A DNA stretch of 64,000 nt. It comes from Bradyrhizobium amphicarpaeae (GTDB lineage Bacteria; Pseudomonadota; Alphaproteobacteria; Rhizobiales; Xanthobacteraceae). The position numbers and the translations under genes are program-made. A model generated the notes under the pieces. That model was not told the origin of the DNA, searched no databases, and worked only from the letters and a program-made list of their open reading frames with translations. Location: the NCBI RefSeq assembly GCF_002266435.3, contig NZ_CP029426.2, forward strand, positions 3,254,001-3,318,000. Direction: 5' to 3'. Position 1 is the stretch's first letter; each line of letters begins with the position of its first letter. Positions 35,204 through 45,215 of the stretch are shown here, piece by piece.

Positions 35204-36535
35204 TTACGGCAGCTTCAGCGACGTCTCCGCATTGTACGGCTTGAGCGTCTCGTCGGCTGCTTTCTGCGCGGCGACCAACGCTTCCTTCGGCTGCTTCTTG
35301 CCGTTGAGAACCAGCATCACTTCGTCCTCGAGGTTCTTGCGGACCGGCACGGTCTTGTAGGTCGCAAACCACGGCTTGGCGACGTCGAGCTGTTCGACCG
35401 CGGTCTTGGCGTCCGGGTTCTTGTTGAGGAAGTCGACCATCTCGGGCGTCTTGTAGGCCGCCATGTTGGGCGCGAAATAGCCCGTGGCGCGGCTCCACCA
35501 GCCGCTCTTCTCCGGCGAGGTCATCCACTTGATCAGCGTCCAGGCCGCCTTCTGCTTGTCGGACTCGAGCCCGGCCGGAACGATCAGCGAGGCGCCGCCG
35601 ATCGGCACGGCGTTGCGGACGTTGCGCGGGATGAAGGCGACCTTGTAGTTGAACTTGGCGTTGTCGCGCACATAGGTGAGCGAGCCCGTCGACAGCATCA
35701 TCATCGCGGCGTTGCCCGAGATGAAGGAGGTGCTCACCGCAGGGCCGGGCGTGGCGCCGGGCGCGTGGACCTTGTGCTTATAGACGAGGTCATTCCACCA
35801 GGTCAGCGCGCCGAGCATCGAGGGCGTGTCGTAATAGACCTCGCCGCCGAACTCTTCGTTGTAGTAACGCCCGCCATTGCTCATGGTCAGCGTTTCCATC
35901 ATCCAGCCGCAATAGTCGTAGGCGCAGGGGATTGCGATGCCCCATTGGGTCACCTTGTCGCCCTCGCGCTTGGTGAGCTTCTTGGCCCAGTCGGTGAGCT
36001 CGGCCCAGGTCTGCGGCGGCTTGCTCGGATCGAGGCCGGCCTCTTTGGCCTTGTCGGCGTTGATGTAGAGCAGCGGCGTCGAATTGTGGAACGGCACCCC
36101 GTAGACCGAGCGGTTGATCACCGCGTTGCCCTGTAGCGCGGGGAAGAACTGGCCCAAGAACTGTTCTTTCGTGGTGCCGTCGGCCTTGATCAGCGCATCG
36201 AGATTGGTCAGCTCGTTTTCGATCTGCATGTCGAGCAGGAAGTTCGCCGACATGATCACGGCGGACGGCGGCTTGCCGGCCTTGATCGCGGCGCGCGTCT
36301 TGATCAGCGTGTCGTCATAGGAGCCGGTGTAGACGGCGGTGGCCTTGATGTCGGGGTGACCGTCGTTGAACTCCTTGATCAGGGTGCCCATGTCGCGGGC
36401 GAGCTTGCCGTCGACGGGGACCGGGAAGAACAGATCGATCTCGGTCGGACCTTCGGCCATCGCCGGAACGGCGAGGGCGCCGGCCATCGTGCTTGCGATG
36501 GCGAGGCCGAACATGAGCCTGCGGGTAAACAGCAT
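35204..36535 (-). CDS. ABC transporter substrate-binding protein (UgpB-like)
   Basis: A 443-residue periplasmic solute-binding protein of the extracellular family 1 type. The signal peptide (MLFTRRLMFGLAIASTMAGALAVPAMA) is followed by a UgpB-like body: IDLFFPVPVDGKLARDMGTLIKEF, then VYTGSYDDTLIKTRAAI, then GVPFHNSTPLLYINADKAKEAG. UgpB binds glycerol-3-phosphate and glycerophosphodiesters. The gene is last in a four-gene series with a GpdQ-like phosphodiesterase and two permeases, so a glycerophosphodiester or related phospho-compound is the likely ligand (inference). It ends 27 bases from a palindromic repeat that may act as the transcript end. Confidence 0.9.
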   Translation of the reverse strand: MLFTRRLMFGLAIASTMAGALAVPAMAEGPTEIDLFFPVPVDGKLARDMGTLIKEFNDGHPDIKATAVYTGSYDDTLIKTRAAIKAGKPPSAVIMSANFLLDMQIENELTNLDALIKADGTTKEQFLGQFFPALQGNAVINRSVYGVPFHNSTPLLYINADKAKEAGLDPSKPPQTWAELTDWAKKLTKREGDKVTQWGIAIPCAYDYCGWMMETLTMSNGGRYYNEEFGGEVYYDTPSMLGALTWWNDLVYKHKVHAPGATPGPAVSTSFISGNAAMMMLSTGSLTYVRDNAKFNYKVAFIPRNVRNAVPIGGASLIVPAGLESDKQKAAWTLIKWMTSPEKSGWWSRATGYFAPNMAAYKTPEMVDFLNKNPDAKTAVEQLDVAKPWFATYKTVPVRKNLEDEVMLVLNGKKQPKEALVAAQKAADETLKPYNAETSLKLP

Positions 36536-36545
36536 CGAAAATCTC

Positions 36546-37415
36546 CTATTTGATGCCTGAGGTGACGAAAGAGCTGATGAAGCGCTTCTGGAAGATCAGG
36601 AACGTGACGAGCAGCGGGGCGATCACCATCAGCGTGCCCGCTGCGATGGTGCCCCAGGCCTGCGTGCCTTCGGCGGTCTTGGTGAAGACCGAGAGCCCGA
36701 CCGTGAGCGGCCGCTTGTCCGGCGAGTTGATCACCATCAGCGGCCACAGGAAGTCGTTCCAGTGGCTGGTGACCGAGATGATGGCGAAGGCCGAGAAGCT
36801 CGGCATCGACAGCGGCACGTAGATGTGGCGGATGCGCTGGAGCAGGCTGGCGCCGTCGATCAGGGCGGCATCCTCGAGCTCGGTCGGAATGGCTTCGAAC
36901 GCCTGGCGCATCAGGAAGGTGCCGAAGGCGGAGGCGAAGAACGGCATCATCACGCCGGCGAGCGTGTCGTAGAGGCCGAGCCGCGCCACGAGGCTCAGAT
37001 TCGGCACGATCAGCAGCACCGGGACCAACATCAGCTGCATCAGGAACAGATAGAAGATCAGCGATTTGCCGGCGAAGTCGAGGCGCGCAAAGGCAAAGCC
37101 GGCCAGCGTGATCGTGACGAACTGCACCAGCAGAATGCCGGCGCAGATGATCGTGGTGTTGAGCGTGTAGCGCGGGAAATCGCCGATCTCCCAGGCGTCC
37201 CTGACATTGTCGAGCGTCGGCTTCAGGCTCGGCATCAACTCGGCCATGGCGTTGATGCCGTCGGAGGCCGGGCGCAGCGTCGCGACGACCATCCACAAGA
37301 ACGGGATGAGCCAGACGATCGCGAGCAGCACGGTCAGCGCGAAGCCGAGCTTGGGCGTGATCTCGCCGCGTGTGGCGAGCGGCGCGTCCTTGTAGAGGGC
37401 GGCGATGAGCTTCAT
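36546..37415 (-). CDS. ABC transporter permease (UgpE-like)
   Basis: A 289-residue inner-membrane permease with six predicted helices. It has the EAA loop (LEDAALIDGASLLQRIRHIYVPLSMPS) through which MalG/UgpE-type permeases contact the ATPase. It follows the first permease with a four-base overlap (ATGA) and precedes the binding-protein gene by ten bases, so all are one operon. The second permease of the pair lies just upstream. Confidence 0.93.
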   Translation of the reverse strand: MKLIAALYKDAPLATRGEITPKLGFALTVLLAIVWLIPFLWMVVATLRPASDGINAMAELMPSLKPTLDNVRDAWEIGDFPRYTLNTTIICAGILLVQFVTITLAGFAFARLDFAGKSLIFYLFLMQLMLVPVLLIVPNLSLVARLGLYDTLAGVMMPFFASAFGTFLMRQAFEAIPTELEDAALIDGASLLQRIRHIYVPLSMPSFSAFAIISVTSHWNDFLWPLMVINSPDKRPLTVGLSVFTKTAEGTQAWGTIAAGTLMVIAPLLVTFLIFQKRFISSFVTSGIK

Positions 37416-38362
37416 GGCCCGCCCTCGCGGTTCGCAAGGGTGCGGAAGGAGAGCGCGGTCAGCCCCATCAGCGCGGCGAGCGTCAGCAGCGTCGCGGCCG
37501 AGGCCTTGCCGACGTCGTAATGCTCGACTGCCTGCTGGTAGATGTAGAACAGCACGAGGTTGGTCGAGTTCGACGGTCCGCCCTGGGTCATGACGAAGAC
37601 GTGGTCGACCTGCGTCACCGCGTTGAGGATCGCGATCACGGTGACGAACAGGAAGGTGGGCTTGAGCTCCGGCAGAATGATATGGCGCAGGCGCTGGTAA
37701 GGCCCGGCGCCGTCGAGATGCGCGGCTTCCATCACGTCCTCTGGCACGGACTGAAGGCCGGCGAGGAAGAACAGCATGTAATAGCCGGCGTTCTTCCAGA
37801 TCGTGATGATCATGATCGCGTAAAGCGCGATGTCGGGGTCGCCGAGCCAGTTCGGCAGCACCGGAAGCAGGCGGCCGATGTAGTAGTCGAGCAGGCCGAC
37901 ATTGGGCAGGAAGATGAACATGAACAGCGCGGAGGCCGCGACCATCGGGATCAGCACCGGCAGGAACAGCGCGGCGCGCAGCGCGCTGCTCACGGCATGG
38001 GTGCGCGACAGCGTCAGCGCGAACAGCAGCGCGAGGCCGATGCTCGGGATCGCCGTGCCGGCCGCATAGACGAGATTGTTGACGACCGCGCCGGAGAAGG
38101 CGGGGTCGGCCAGCACCGCTGCGATGTTGTCGAGACCGACGAAGCGGACCGGGGCCTTCGGCGTGGCGCGCTGGTAGAGCGCATCGACCAGCACGCGGCC
38201 CATCGCGCCATAGGTGAACAGCGCGAGGAAGACCAGCGATGGCAGCAACAGGAGATAGGCGGGCAGCGAAGCCTTGAAGCGCATGACGAGGCGCTTCGGC
38301 ACGTCCAGGCGCGGCGCCGCCGAGGTCGCGACCTTGAGAGCCGCGGGTTCGGCGAGGCTCAT
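37412..38362 (-). CDS. ABC transporter permease (UgpA-like)
   Basis: A 316-residue MalF/UgpA-type permease with six helices and an EAA loop (VPEDVMEAAHLDGAGPYQRLRHIILPEL). ATG at 38362 starts MSLAEPAALK. The upstream stop of the phosphodiesterase gene is separated from it by one base (TGA-G-ATG). The operon lacks the UgpC-type ATPase that should power these permeases. Confidence 0.93.
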   Translation of the reverse strand: MSLAEPAALKVATSAAPRLDVPKRLVMRFKASLPAYLLLLPSLVFLALFTYGAMGRVLVDALYQRATPKAPVRFVGLDNIAAVLADPAFSGAVVNNLVYAAGTAIPSIGLALLFALTLSRTHAVSSALRAALFLPVLIPMVAASALFMFIFLPNVGLLDYYIGRLLPVLPNWLGDPDIALYAIMIITIWKNAGYYMLFFLAGLQSVPEDVMEAAHLDGAGPYQRLRHIILPELKPTFLFVTVIAILNAVTQVDHVFVMTQGGPSNSTNLVLFYIYQQAVEHYDVGKASAATLLTLAALMGLTALSFRTLANREGGP

Positions 38363-38363
38363 C

Positions 38364-39212
38364 TCACCGCGCCGGAAAGTTGAGTGCATAGTCGCGGCCG
38401 TCCACTCCTGCAGGTGGCTCGAAGGGGAAGCGCAGGCTGGTGTCGAGGAAATCGTGGCTATGCACGACGAGGTTCTCATCGTCGATCAGGACGACGCCAT
38501 AGGCGGGCGGCTCGTGGCTGGCCAGATGCGGTGCGCCGGCGTCGAGCTCGAACCAGACCTGATGGTTGGTGCCGCGCAGGGTGGAGAACGGAATCTTGCC
38601 GTAGCTGCCGAAGATGGGTCGGTGCACATGACCGAAGAACAGGTGGCGGATGCGGGGGCGATAGGGCGCGATTACTTCGGCGAACTCCGCGCTCTGCTTC
38701 AGCCCGATCTCGTCCATCGCATGGACGCCGACGGGGAAGGGCGGGTGATGCATGAATACGACGAACGGCATGTCGGCGGGCGCGGCCGCGAGCGTCTTCG
38801 CCAGCCAGTCGAAGCGCCTGGCGCACATCTCGCCGGCATGGCTGGTCTCGTCCAGGGTGTCGAGGAACACGAACAGGCCGTGCTCGGTGGTGCGCGTGCC
38901 CTGCACGAAGCCATTGGGATCGCTCGGCGCGGCCTTCAGGCTGTCGAGGCAGGTGACGCGCTTGTCGTGATTGCCGACCATGGCGATGTACGGAATCTTG
39001 AGCGCGGCCATCGCGTCGGCGAAATTGGCGTAGGATTCAGCCTCGCCCCAATGGGTGAGGTCGCCGGTCACGACGGCGAAGGCGGCGTCGGATTGATGCT
39101 TGTTGATGTCGGCGATCGCAGCGTCCAGCCGGACGCGCGGATCGAGGCCATAGAGGGTCGAGCCGGGGTTGGCCAGATGCGTGTCGGTGAGGTGGATGAA
39201 TTTGAAGGGCAT
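38364..39212 (-). CDS. GpdQ-like metallophosphoesterase (glycerophosphodiesterase / class III PDE)
   Basis: A 282-residue calcineurin-type binuclear metallophosphoesterase. Metal ligands are visible as Asp10-x-His12, Asp51 (GDLTH), Asn81-His82 (GNHD), His155 in FMHHPPFP, and His195-x-His197 (GHVHRP). The order STLYG, GNHDKR, FMHHPPFPVG, GLKQSAEF and LRGTNHQV closely parallels Enterobacter GpdQ. GpdQ hydrolyses glycerophosphodiesters such as glycerophosphoethanolamine; cAMP phosphodiesterases (CpdA) are the alternative. It has no signal peptide, so it is cytoplasmic. It is first in the transporter operon, which supports hydrolysis of an imported diester. Confidence 0.88.
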   Translation of the reverse strand: MPFKFIHLTDTHLANPGSTLYGLDPRVRLDAAIADINKHQSDAAFAVVTGDLTHWGEAESYANFADAMAALKIPYIAMVGNHDKRVTCLDSLKAAPSDPNGFVQGTRTTEHGLFVFLDTLDETSHAGEMCARRFDWLAKTLAAAPADMPFVVFMHHPPFPVGVHAMDEIGLKQSAEFAEVIAPYRPRIRHLFFGHVHRPIFGSYGKIPFSTLRGTNHQVWFELDAGAPHLASHEPPAYGVVLIDDENLVVHSHDFLDTSLRFPFEPPAGVDGRDYALNFPAR

Positions 39213-39347
39213 GGCGTGTGTCAGGACCGTTGGAGGACGGGCGCCTCCGGCAAGACGACCCTGACAGGCGGTTAGAGTGCGTGTGTTTCAGTTTGATGAC
39301 AGCGGTTCCCGTGGGCGGGATGTGTCCACAGGGCCCGCGGGACAGCA

Positions 39348-39372
39348 ACGGATCGCGCAAGGCGCGATCCGT
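39348..39372. other. Perfect 11-bp hairpin between selO and the GpdQ operon
   Basis: acggatcgcgc (39348-39358) and gcgcgatccgt (39362-39372) pair perfectly around a three-base loop. It lies 44 bases after the selO stop on the minus strand. There is no T-run, so it could be a terminator without poly-U, or an operator. The rest of the 203-base gap shows no gene. Confidence 0.6.
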
Positions 39373-39415
39373 GCAGTGCATAATTCAGGGATGGTCGTGA
39401 GCGGTCGAACCCGCC

Positions 39416-40885
39416 TCACGTCCCGCAAAACGTCTGCAGCACCCGTTGGTCCGGCAGCGGCGGATCGGCGTAGGCGGCGTAGTCCGGCTGGTCGTCGAAC
39501 GGTTTCGCCAACACCTGCACCAGCTCCTCGAACGGCGCGTAGTCGTCGTTGACGGCCGCCTGGATCACGGCTTCGACGCGGTGGTTGCGGGGGATGAAGA
39601 TGGGATTGACCGCGTTCATGGCCGCGCGCCGCTCGGCGGCGCCCTGCGATTCCAGCGCTAGGCGCGCGCGCCAGCAGCCTGCCCATTCGTCGAAGGCTGC
39701 GGGCTCCATGAATTGCGCACGCGCATCCGCGCTGTCATCAACGGCGGCATCGCCGAGCTTGCGGAAGGTGAGGGTGAAATCGGCCTGGTTCTTCGCCATG
39801 GCATCCAGCAGGTCCTGGATCAGGGCTTCGTCGCCATCGCGCTCGGTGAACAGGCCGACCTTCCTGCGCAGGCCTGCCTGATAGGCGGTGCTGAATGTCT
39901 CAGTGAAGGCGCCGAGAATGTCCTGCGCTTCCGCGATCGCCTTCTCCTGCTCGTCCGAGAACAGCGGCAACAGGCATTCGGCGAGCCTCGTCAGATTCCA
40001 CAGCGCGATCCGCGGCTGGTTGGCATAGGCGTAGCGGCCCATCTCGTCGATCGACGAGAACACCTGCGAAGGGTTGTACGCATCCATGAAGGCGCAGGGA
40101 CCGTAGTCGATGGTCTCGCCGGAGATGGCGGAGTTGTCGGTGTTCATCACGCCGTGGATGAAGCCGACCAACAGCCAGCGCGCGATGAGATTGGCCTGGC
40201 GTTCGACGACCGCCGCCAGCAGGGCGTGGTAACGCCGCTCCACCTCGCGCAGCGCCGGGTAATGTCGCGCAATGACGTGGTCGGCGAGGGCGCGAACCGC
40301 GTCGGTATCGCGGCGGGCGGCGAAGAACTGGAAGGTGCCGACCCTGATGTGGCTGGAGGCGACGCGGGTGAGCACCGCGCCGGGCAGCGCTACCTCGCGG
40401 ATCACGTGCTCGCCGGTGACCACGGCGGCAAGCGAGCGGGTGGTCGGGATGCCCAAAGCGAACATGGCTTCGCTGACAATGTATTCGCGCAGTACCGGCC
40501 CGAGCGCCGCGCGGCCGTCGCCGCGGCGCGAGAACGGGGTGGGGCCACTTCCCTTGAGCTGGATGTCGCGGCGGACGCCGTCCCGGTCGATGACTTCGCC
40601 GAGCAGGATGGCGCGGCCGTCGCCGAGTTGGGGCACGAAATGCCCGAACTGGTGGCCGGCATAGGCCATGGCGATGGGATCGGCTCCATCAGGAACCGAC
40701 TTGCCGGCCAGGATCGCCGCGCCTTCCGCCGTCTCCAGCAAGTCGGGATCGAGCCCAAGCTGGAGCGCCAGCGGCCGGTTCAGCTTGATCAGCCGGGGGG
40801 CCGCCACCGGGGTCGGCGCGACGCGGGCAAAGAAGCTGTCCGGCAACGCGGCATACGAATTCTGAAAGGGGAAATGGACGGTCAT
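39416..40885 (-). CDS. selO: Protein adenylyltransferase SelO (YdiU family)
   Basis: A 489-residue pseudokinase-fold enzyme that transfers AMP, not phosphate, to hydroxyl groups of proteins, with a role in oxidative stress. Conserved stretches are [39 protein letters not shown] with the catalytic-site lysine, and [14 protein letters not shown]. The product ends FCGT. Its near-terminal Cys matches the position of the redox Cys/Sec reported for the family. ATG at 40885 starts [12 protein letters not shown]; a 67-codon open extension upstream looks non-coding. It is divergent from aspS with a 195-base gap. Confidence 0.93.
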   Translation of the reverse strand: MTVHFPFQNSYAALPDSFFARVAPTPVAAPRLIKLNRPLALQLGLDPDLLETAEGAAILAGKSVPDGADPIAMAYAGHQFGHFVPQLGDGRAILLGEVIDRDGVRRDIQLKGSGPTPFSRRGDGRAALGPVLREYIVSEAMFALGIPTTRSLAAVVTGEHVIREVALPGAVLTRVASSHIRVGTFQFFAARRDTDAVRALADHVIARHYPALREVERRYHALLAAVVERQANLIARWLLVGFIHGVMNTDNSAISGETIDYGPCAFMDAYNPSQVFSSIDEMGRYAYANQPRIALWNLTRLAECLLPLFSDEQEKAIAEAQDILGAFTETFSTAYQAGLRRKVGLFTERDGDEALIQDLLDAMAKNQADFTLTFRKLGDAAVDDSADARAQFMEPAAFDEWAGCWRARLALESQGAAERRAAMNAVNPIFIPRNHRVEAVIQAAVNDDYAPFEELVQVLAKPFDDQPDYAAYADPPLPDQRVLQTFCGT

Positions 40886-41080
40886 ACCGGTAAAGATAGG
40901 CGGGGAACGCCGGATGGCAAAGGCTTGAGCCAAAACCGGCCAAAAATGAGCCTTCCAGGCCCAAAACAGGCCGTTCCATTGGTTGCCGCCCTCGGCCTCG
41001 TCGGGTAAACCCTGCGCAACTTCGGCTAGGACATCAGGCCCTGCCCGATTCGACCTCTCCACATTGATTTTGGGACGACC

Positions 41081-42850
41081 ATGCATCGCTACCGGTCACA
41101 TACATGCGGCGCGCTCCGCGAGAGCAATATCGGCGAGACGGTCCGCCTGTCAGGCTGGGTCCATCGCGTCCGCGACCATGGCGGCGTGCTGTTCATCGAC
41201 CTCCGCGACCATTACGGCCTGACCCAGTGCGTGGTCGATCCGGACTCGCCGGCCTTCGCGCAGGCCGAGAAGCTGCGCTCGGAATTCGTCGTGCGGATGG
41301 ACGGCAAGGCCCGCCGCCGCCCCGAAGGCACCGACAATGACGAGCTGCCGACCGGCAAGATCGAGGTCTATGTCAGCGAGATCGAGGTGCTGGGGCCGGC
41401 CGGCGACCTGCCGCTGCCGGTGTTCGGCGACCAGGATTATCCCGAGGATATCCGGCTGAAGTATCGCTTCCTCGACCTGCGCCGCGAAAAGCTGCACCAG
41501 AATATCATGACCCGCGGCGCGGTGGTCGACTCCCTGCGCAAGCGGATGAAGGAGCAGGGCTTCTTCGAATTCCAGACGCCGATCCTGACGGCCTCCTCGC
41601 CGGAGGGCGCGCGTGACTTCGTGGTGCCGTCGCGCATCCATCCCGGCAAGTTCTACGCGCTGCCGCAGGCGCCGCAGCAGTACAAGCAGCTGTTGATGAT
41701 GTCGGGCTTCGACCGCTATTTCCAGATCGCGCCCTGCTTCCGCGACGAGGACCCGCGCGCCGATCGTCTGCCGGAGTTCTACCAGCTCGACGTCGAGATG
41801 AGCTTCGTCACCCAGGACGACGTGTTCGCGGCGATGGAGCCGGTCATCACCGGCGTGTTCGAGGAGTTCGCCAAGGGCAAGCCGGTCACCAGGAATTGGC
41901 CGCGGATTCCGTTTGCCGAGGCGCTACGCAAATACGGCACCGACAAGCCGGACCTGCGCAACCCGATCGAGATGCAGGACGTCTCGGAGCACTTCCGCGG
42001 CTCCGGCTTCAAGGTGTTCGCGCGCATGCTCGAAGACCCCAAGAACCAGGTCTGGGCAATCCCGGGCAAGGGTGGCGGCAGCCGCGCCTTCTGCGACCGC
42101 ATGAACTCGTGGGCGCAGGGCGAAGGTCAGCCCGGCCTCGGCTACATCATGTGGCGCGAGGGCGGCGAGGGTGCAGGCCCGCTCGCCAATAATATCGGCC
42201 CGGACCGCACGGCCGCGATCCGCGAGCAGCTCCATCTCAAGGAGGGCGATGCCGCGTTCTTCGTGGCCGGAGACCCGGAGAAATTCTGGAAGTTCGCCGG
42301 CATGGCGCGCACGAAGGTCGGCGAGGAATTGAACCTGATCGACAAGGATCAGTTCGCGTTCGCCTGGATCGTCGACTTCCCGATGTACGAGTATGACGAG
42401 GAGAACAAGAAGGTCGACTTCTCGCACAACCCGTTCTCGATGCCGCAGGGCGGCCTCGACGCGCTGAAGTCGCAGGATCCGCTGACCATCAAAGCGTTCC
42501 AGTACGACATCGCCTGCAACGGCTACGAGATGGCGTCGGGCGGCATCCGCAACCATGTGCCCGAAGCGATGGTGAAGGCATTCGAGATCGCCGGCTATGG
42601 CGAGCAGGAGGTCGTCGAGCGGTTCGGCGGCATGTACCGCGCCTTCCAGTACGGTGCACCGCCGCATGGCGGCATGGCCGCCGGCCTCGAGCGCATCGTC
42701 ATGCTGCTGTGTGGCACCAACAATCTGCGCGAGATCTCGCTGTTCCCGATGAACCAGCAATACGCAGACCTGCTGATGGGCGCGCCGTCGGAAGCCACGA
42801 CCAAACAGCTCCGTGAGCTGCATGTGCGGGTGAACTTGCCGCAGAAGTGA
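41081..42850 (+). CDS. aspS: Aspartyl-tRNA synthetase
   Basis: A 589-residue class IIb synthetase that charges tRNA-Asp. The N-terminal OB-fold anticodon domain ([26 protein letters not shown]) is followed by the catalytic domain with motif 2 ([14 protein letters not shown]) and motif 3 ([13 protein letters not shown]). The bacterial GAD insertion lies between (about 290-410). In many alphaproteobacteria this enzyme is non-discriminating and also charges tRNA-Asn for GatCAB amidation; residues deciding this were not checked. ATG at 41081. A palindromic repeat begins nine bases after the stop. Confidence 0.97.
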   Translation: MHRYRSHTCGALRESNIGETVRLSGWVHRVRDHGGVLFIDLRDHYGLTQCVVDPDSPAFAQAEKLRSEFVVRMDGKARRRPEGTDNDELPTGKIEVYVSEIEVLGPAGDLPLPVFGDQDYPEDIRLKYRFLDLRREKLHQNIMTRGAVVDSLRKRMKEQGFFEFQTPILTASSPEGARDFVVPSRIHPGKFYALPQAPQQYKQLLMMSGFDRYFQIAPCFRDEDPRADRLPEFYQLDVEMSFVTQDDVFAAMEPVITGVFEEFAKGKPVTRNWPRIPFAEALRKYGTDKPDLRNPIEMQDVSEHFRGSGFKVFARMLEDPKNQVWAIPGKGGGSRAFCDRMNSWAQGEGQPGLGYIMWREGGEGAGPLANNIGPDRTAAIREQLHLKEGDAAFFVAGDPEKFWKFAGMARTKVGEELNLIDKDQFAFAWIVDFPMYEYDEENKKVDFSHNPFSMPQGGLDALKSQDPLTIKAFQYDIACNGYEMASGGIRNHVPEAMVKAFEIAGYGEQEVVERFGGMYRAFQYGAPPHGGMAAGLERIVMLLCGTNNLREISLFPMNQQYADLLMGAPSEATTKQLRELHVRVNLPQK

Positions 42851-42858
42851 GGGAGCTC

Positions 42859-42985
42859 GTGCCCCGGACGCAGCGCAGCGCTCTTCAGCGGTGCGCTGCT
42901 GAGCCGGGGCCCATGTCTCAGCGAGCAGCAAGCTTCTGGGTCCCGGCTCTGCGCAGCGCTACACGCTGCAGCGCGTCCGGGACAC
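42859..42985. repeat. Intergenic palindromic repeat, family D, copy 1
   Basis: A 127-base imperfect palindrome with outer arms gtgccccggacgc / gcgtccgggacac and several internal cagcgcagcg / cgctgcgcag-like blocks. A shorter copy is at 61807-61859. It separates the convergent aspS and the anchored-protein gene. Confidence 0.85.
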
Positions 42986-42997
42986 GAGATCGATCAC

Positions 42998-44968
42998 TTA
43001 CAACCCCGTCGACGCCTCGATCCTGAATTGCGCCAGCGCGATGATCGGCTCGTTGTTGAGGACGTCCATCAGTTGAAGCACCGGCAGCTTCCCGTGCGGG
43101 GTCAGCTTGATGGTGAGCGTCTGCCCCGAGGTCTCGACGAAACCGGCAAGGGCATCCGCCGCCGCCCTGACGTCGAGATTGGAGACCGCAACCTTCTCGC
43201 CCTGGGCCCTGATCATCGCGACGATGGCTCCGCGCGCGGCATCGCGGCTGACGTTCTGCATGCGCGCGAACTGCGCGACGACGAGATCGACGACGCCGCT
43301 GTCGCGCAAGGAAAGCTCGACCGCGCCGGTCTCGACCTGCGCCGCCTCGCTCATGGCCTGCGCCGGATCAGTCGTGAACAGGCCGCGCGGCACTTTCGCG
43401 AGCGCCACACCCGCCTGGACCCTGGCGAGATTGCCGAGATCGATCGTAGCCGGCGCCAGCGCGAAAGCCCCCGAAGATTCCGTCCAGGCCGCGCCGAGAT
43501 CGAGGTCGATGGCGAGCTTGTCGATGCCGGCCATGGTCAGCGGCTGCAGCGCCGGATTGGCGGGATCGGTCGGCGTGACCATTTTGACGACGAGATTGGC
43601 CTTGCTCGGAATGGACCCGACCAGTTGGCCCCAATTCAGGCTGATCGTGTCGATCGTGACGAGCTGCCGCGTAGTCTTGTAGGGCGCCACCACGCCCTTG
43701 ATCTCGGCGCCTTCGAGCACCTGGAACAGGCCCAGCATCTGATCGGGCGAGGGCGGCTGCCCCTGGCTGCCGAGCCCCGCCGCCCAGCGCATCAGGTTTG
43801 CCGCACTGAACGATTTCAGCGCGAAGCGCTCCATCTTGAACTGGCCTTGCGGCGAGGGCGTATCGACGCCTTCGACCGCGAATTCGCCCTCGCGATATCG
43901 GACGGCATTGATCCTGGCCGTCCCCTGCGGCGTGCCCATGGACGTCTTGCCGACCTCGATCCTGCCGATGCGAAGGCCTTCGTAGTATCCGGCGAGCTTC
44001 TCCATGATCTCGCGCGATTGTGCGGCGGTCGGGACGGCCGAGCGGTCCGCCGGCAATAGCGCAATGATCTCGGCCGGCCGGAATTTTGAGGGCTGCACCG
44101 CGATGTCCTCGAAGGTGATCCCGTCGATGTCCATCCGCATGCCCTGGGTCGATTTGAGCACATAAGGCCCGGCCGCGATCTGCCGATAGACGCGATGGTA
44201 GCTGTCGTCGCCGGTCTTCTCCGGATCGAGTGCCGCGGCGATCGCGGTGGAGTCGAAATCATTGACAATGATGTTGGAGAGGTCGCCGCTCAGCTTGTCC
44301 TGCTTGCCCGGCTGCGGAACGTCGATGGTGAAGACGGCGCGGTCCGCCTTCATCGCGTCGATCTTGCCGCGCTTGAGATTCTGGATCGCGAGCCCGGAAT
44401 AGGCGACCTCGCCGCTGCCGGCGGCGCTGCCGCTGGTATCGAACGTCATCGTCAGCGTCGGAGCCGTGACTGATGATGCCGTAATGCTTGCGTACTTATC
44501 GAGCACATAGCGGTAGATGTCGATCAGCGAGCCGCCCGCCGGCGCATTGCCGGCGTGAACGGGGCCGACATAGTCACGCAAGGTGAGTTGAGGGACCTTG
44601 TAGGACGCCTTCAGCTTCGCGTCACCGACCTGGTCCAGCGCGACTTCGAAACCCCTGACCTCGATGTGGTCGGCCGAGAAGCTGTTGTCGTCGATCAGGC
44701 GAACCCCGGTGCCGGTGATGCCGGCAATCCTGATCTGCGCCTGCGGCTGCTCGCCGGGAGCGATCGCGATGTCCTCGATCGTCAGGGTACGCGTCCCCGG
44801 CTCGAACCCGATCTTGCCGTGGCTCGCTTTGCCGCCGCCTGCGCGGATCTGCTCGAAGGCCGCCTCGACCTCGCTCGTCGCCCGGTGCTGGACATAGAGA
44901 TTAAAGCCGAGCCATCCACCCGCGCCGATCACGGCAAGTGCGATCAGGCCGATCAGGATTCGCTTCAT
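42998..44968 (-). CDS. Membrane-anchored periplasmic protein of unknown function
   Basis: A 656-residue protein with an N-terminal uncleaved anchor (MKRILIGLIALAVIGAGGWLGFNLYV). A large, mostly beta-rich domain follows, with repeating short strands (GFEPGTRTLTIEDIAIAPGE, SFSADHIEVRGFEVAL, TPQGTARINAVRYREGEFAVEG). That pattern recalls AsmA/DUF945-like periplasmic proteins of lipid transport, but I do not see a decisive motif. ATG at 44968 follows GGAGTTGGGA, and the open extension to 45103 is discarded. It is divergent from the malic enzyme gene with a 247-base gap holding no visible gene. Confidence 0.75.
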   Translation of the reverse strand: MKRILIGLIALAVIGAGGWLGFNLYVQHRATSEVEAAFEQIRAGGGKASHGKIGFEPGTRTLTIEDIAIAPGEQPQAQIRIAGITGTGVRLIDDNSFSADHIEVRGFEVALDQVGDAKLKASYKVPQLTLRDYVGPVHAGNAPAGGSLIDIYRYVLDKYASITASSVTAPTLTMTFDTSGSAAGSGEVAYSGLAIQNLKRGKIDAMKADRAVFTIDVPQPGKQDKLSGDLSNIIVNDFDSTAIAAALDPEKTGDDSYHRVYRQIAAGPYVLKSTQGMRMDIDGITFEDIAVQPSKFRPAEIIALLPADRSAVPTAAQSREIMEKLAGYYEGLRIGRIEVGKTSMGTPQGTARINAVRYREGEFAVEGVDTPSPQGQFKMERFALKSFSAANLMRWAAGLGSQGQPPSPDQMLGLFQVLEGAEIKGVVAPYKTTRQLVTIDTISLNWGQLVGSIPSKANLVVKMVTPTDPANPALQPLTMAGIDKLAIDLDLGAAWTESSGAFALAPATIDLGNLARVQAGVALAKVPRGLFTTDPAQAMSEAAQVETGAVELSLRDSGVVDLVVAQFARMQNVSRDAARGAIVAMIRAQGEKVAVSNLDVRAAADALAGFVETSGQTLTIKLTPHGKLPVLQLMDVLNNEPIIALAQFRIEASTGL

Positions 44969-45215
44969 TCCCAACTCCAGTTGCTCGTCTTGCACCGCGC
45001 AACCTGCCATATTCGCGAAACGCCGCGCGGTCCAGGGAAAGCTATGGTTTTCAAATATTTGACCACGCGCCCTGTTGATGGGGCCGCAATCCGATGTTGC
45101 CACCGGGGCGCCCGGCGTGCTTCATCCCGTTTCCATGACCCGGAAATACGGTCCGCTTGGACAGCCGCTTTCGGATCGTGCATTTTGAGGCCGGTAACGC
45201 GAGGCGAGACACCGC

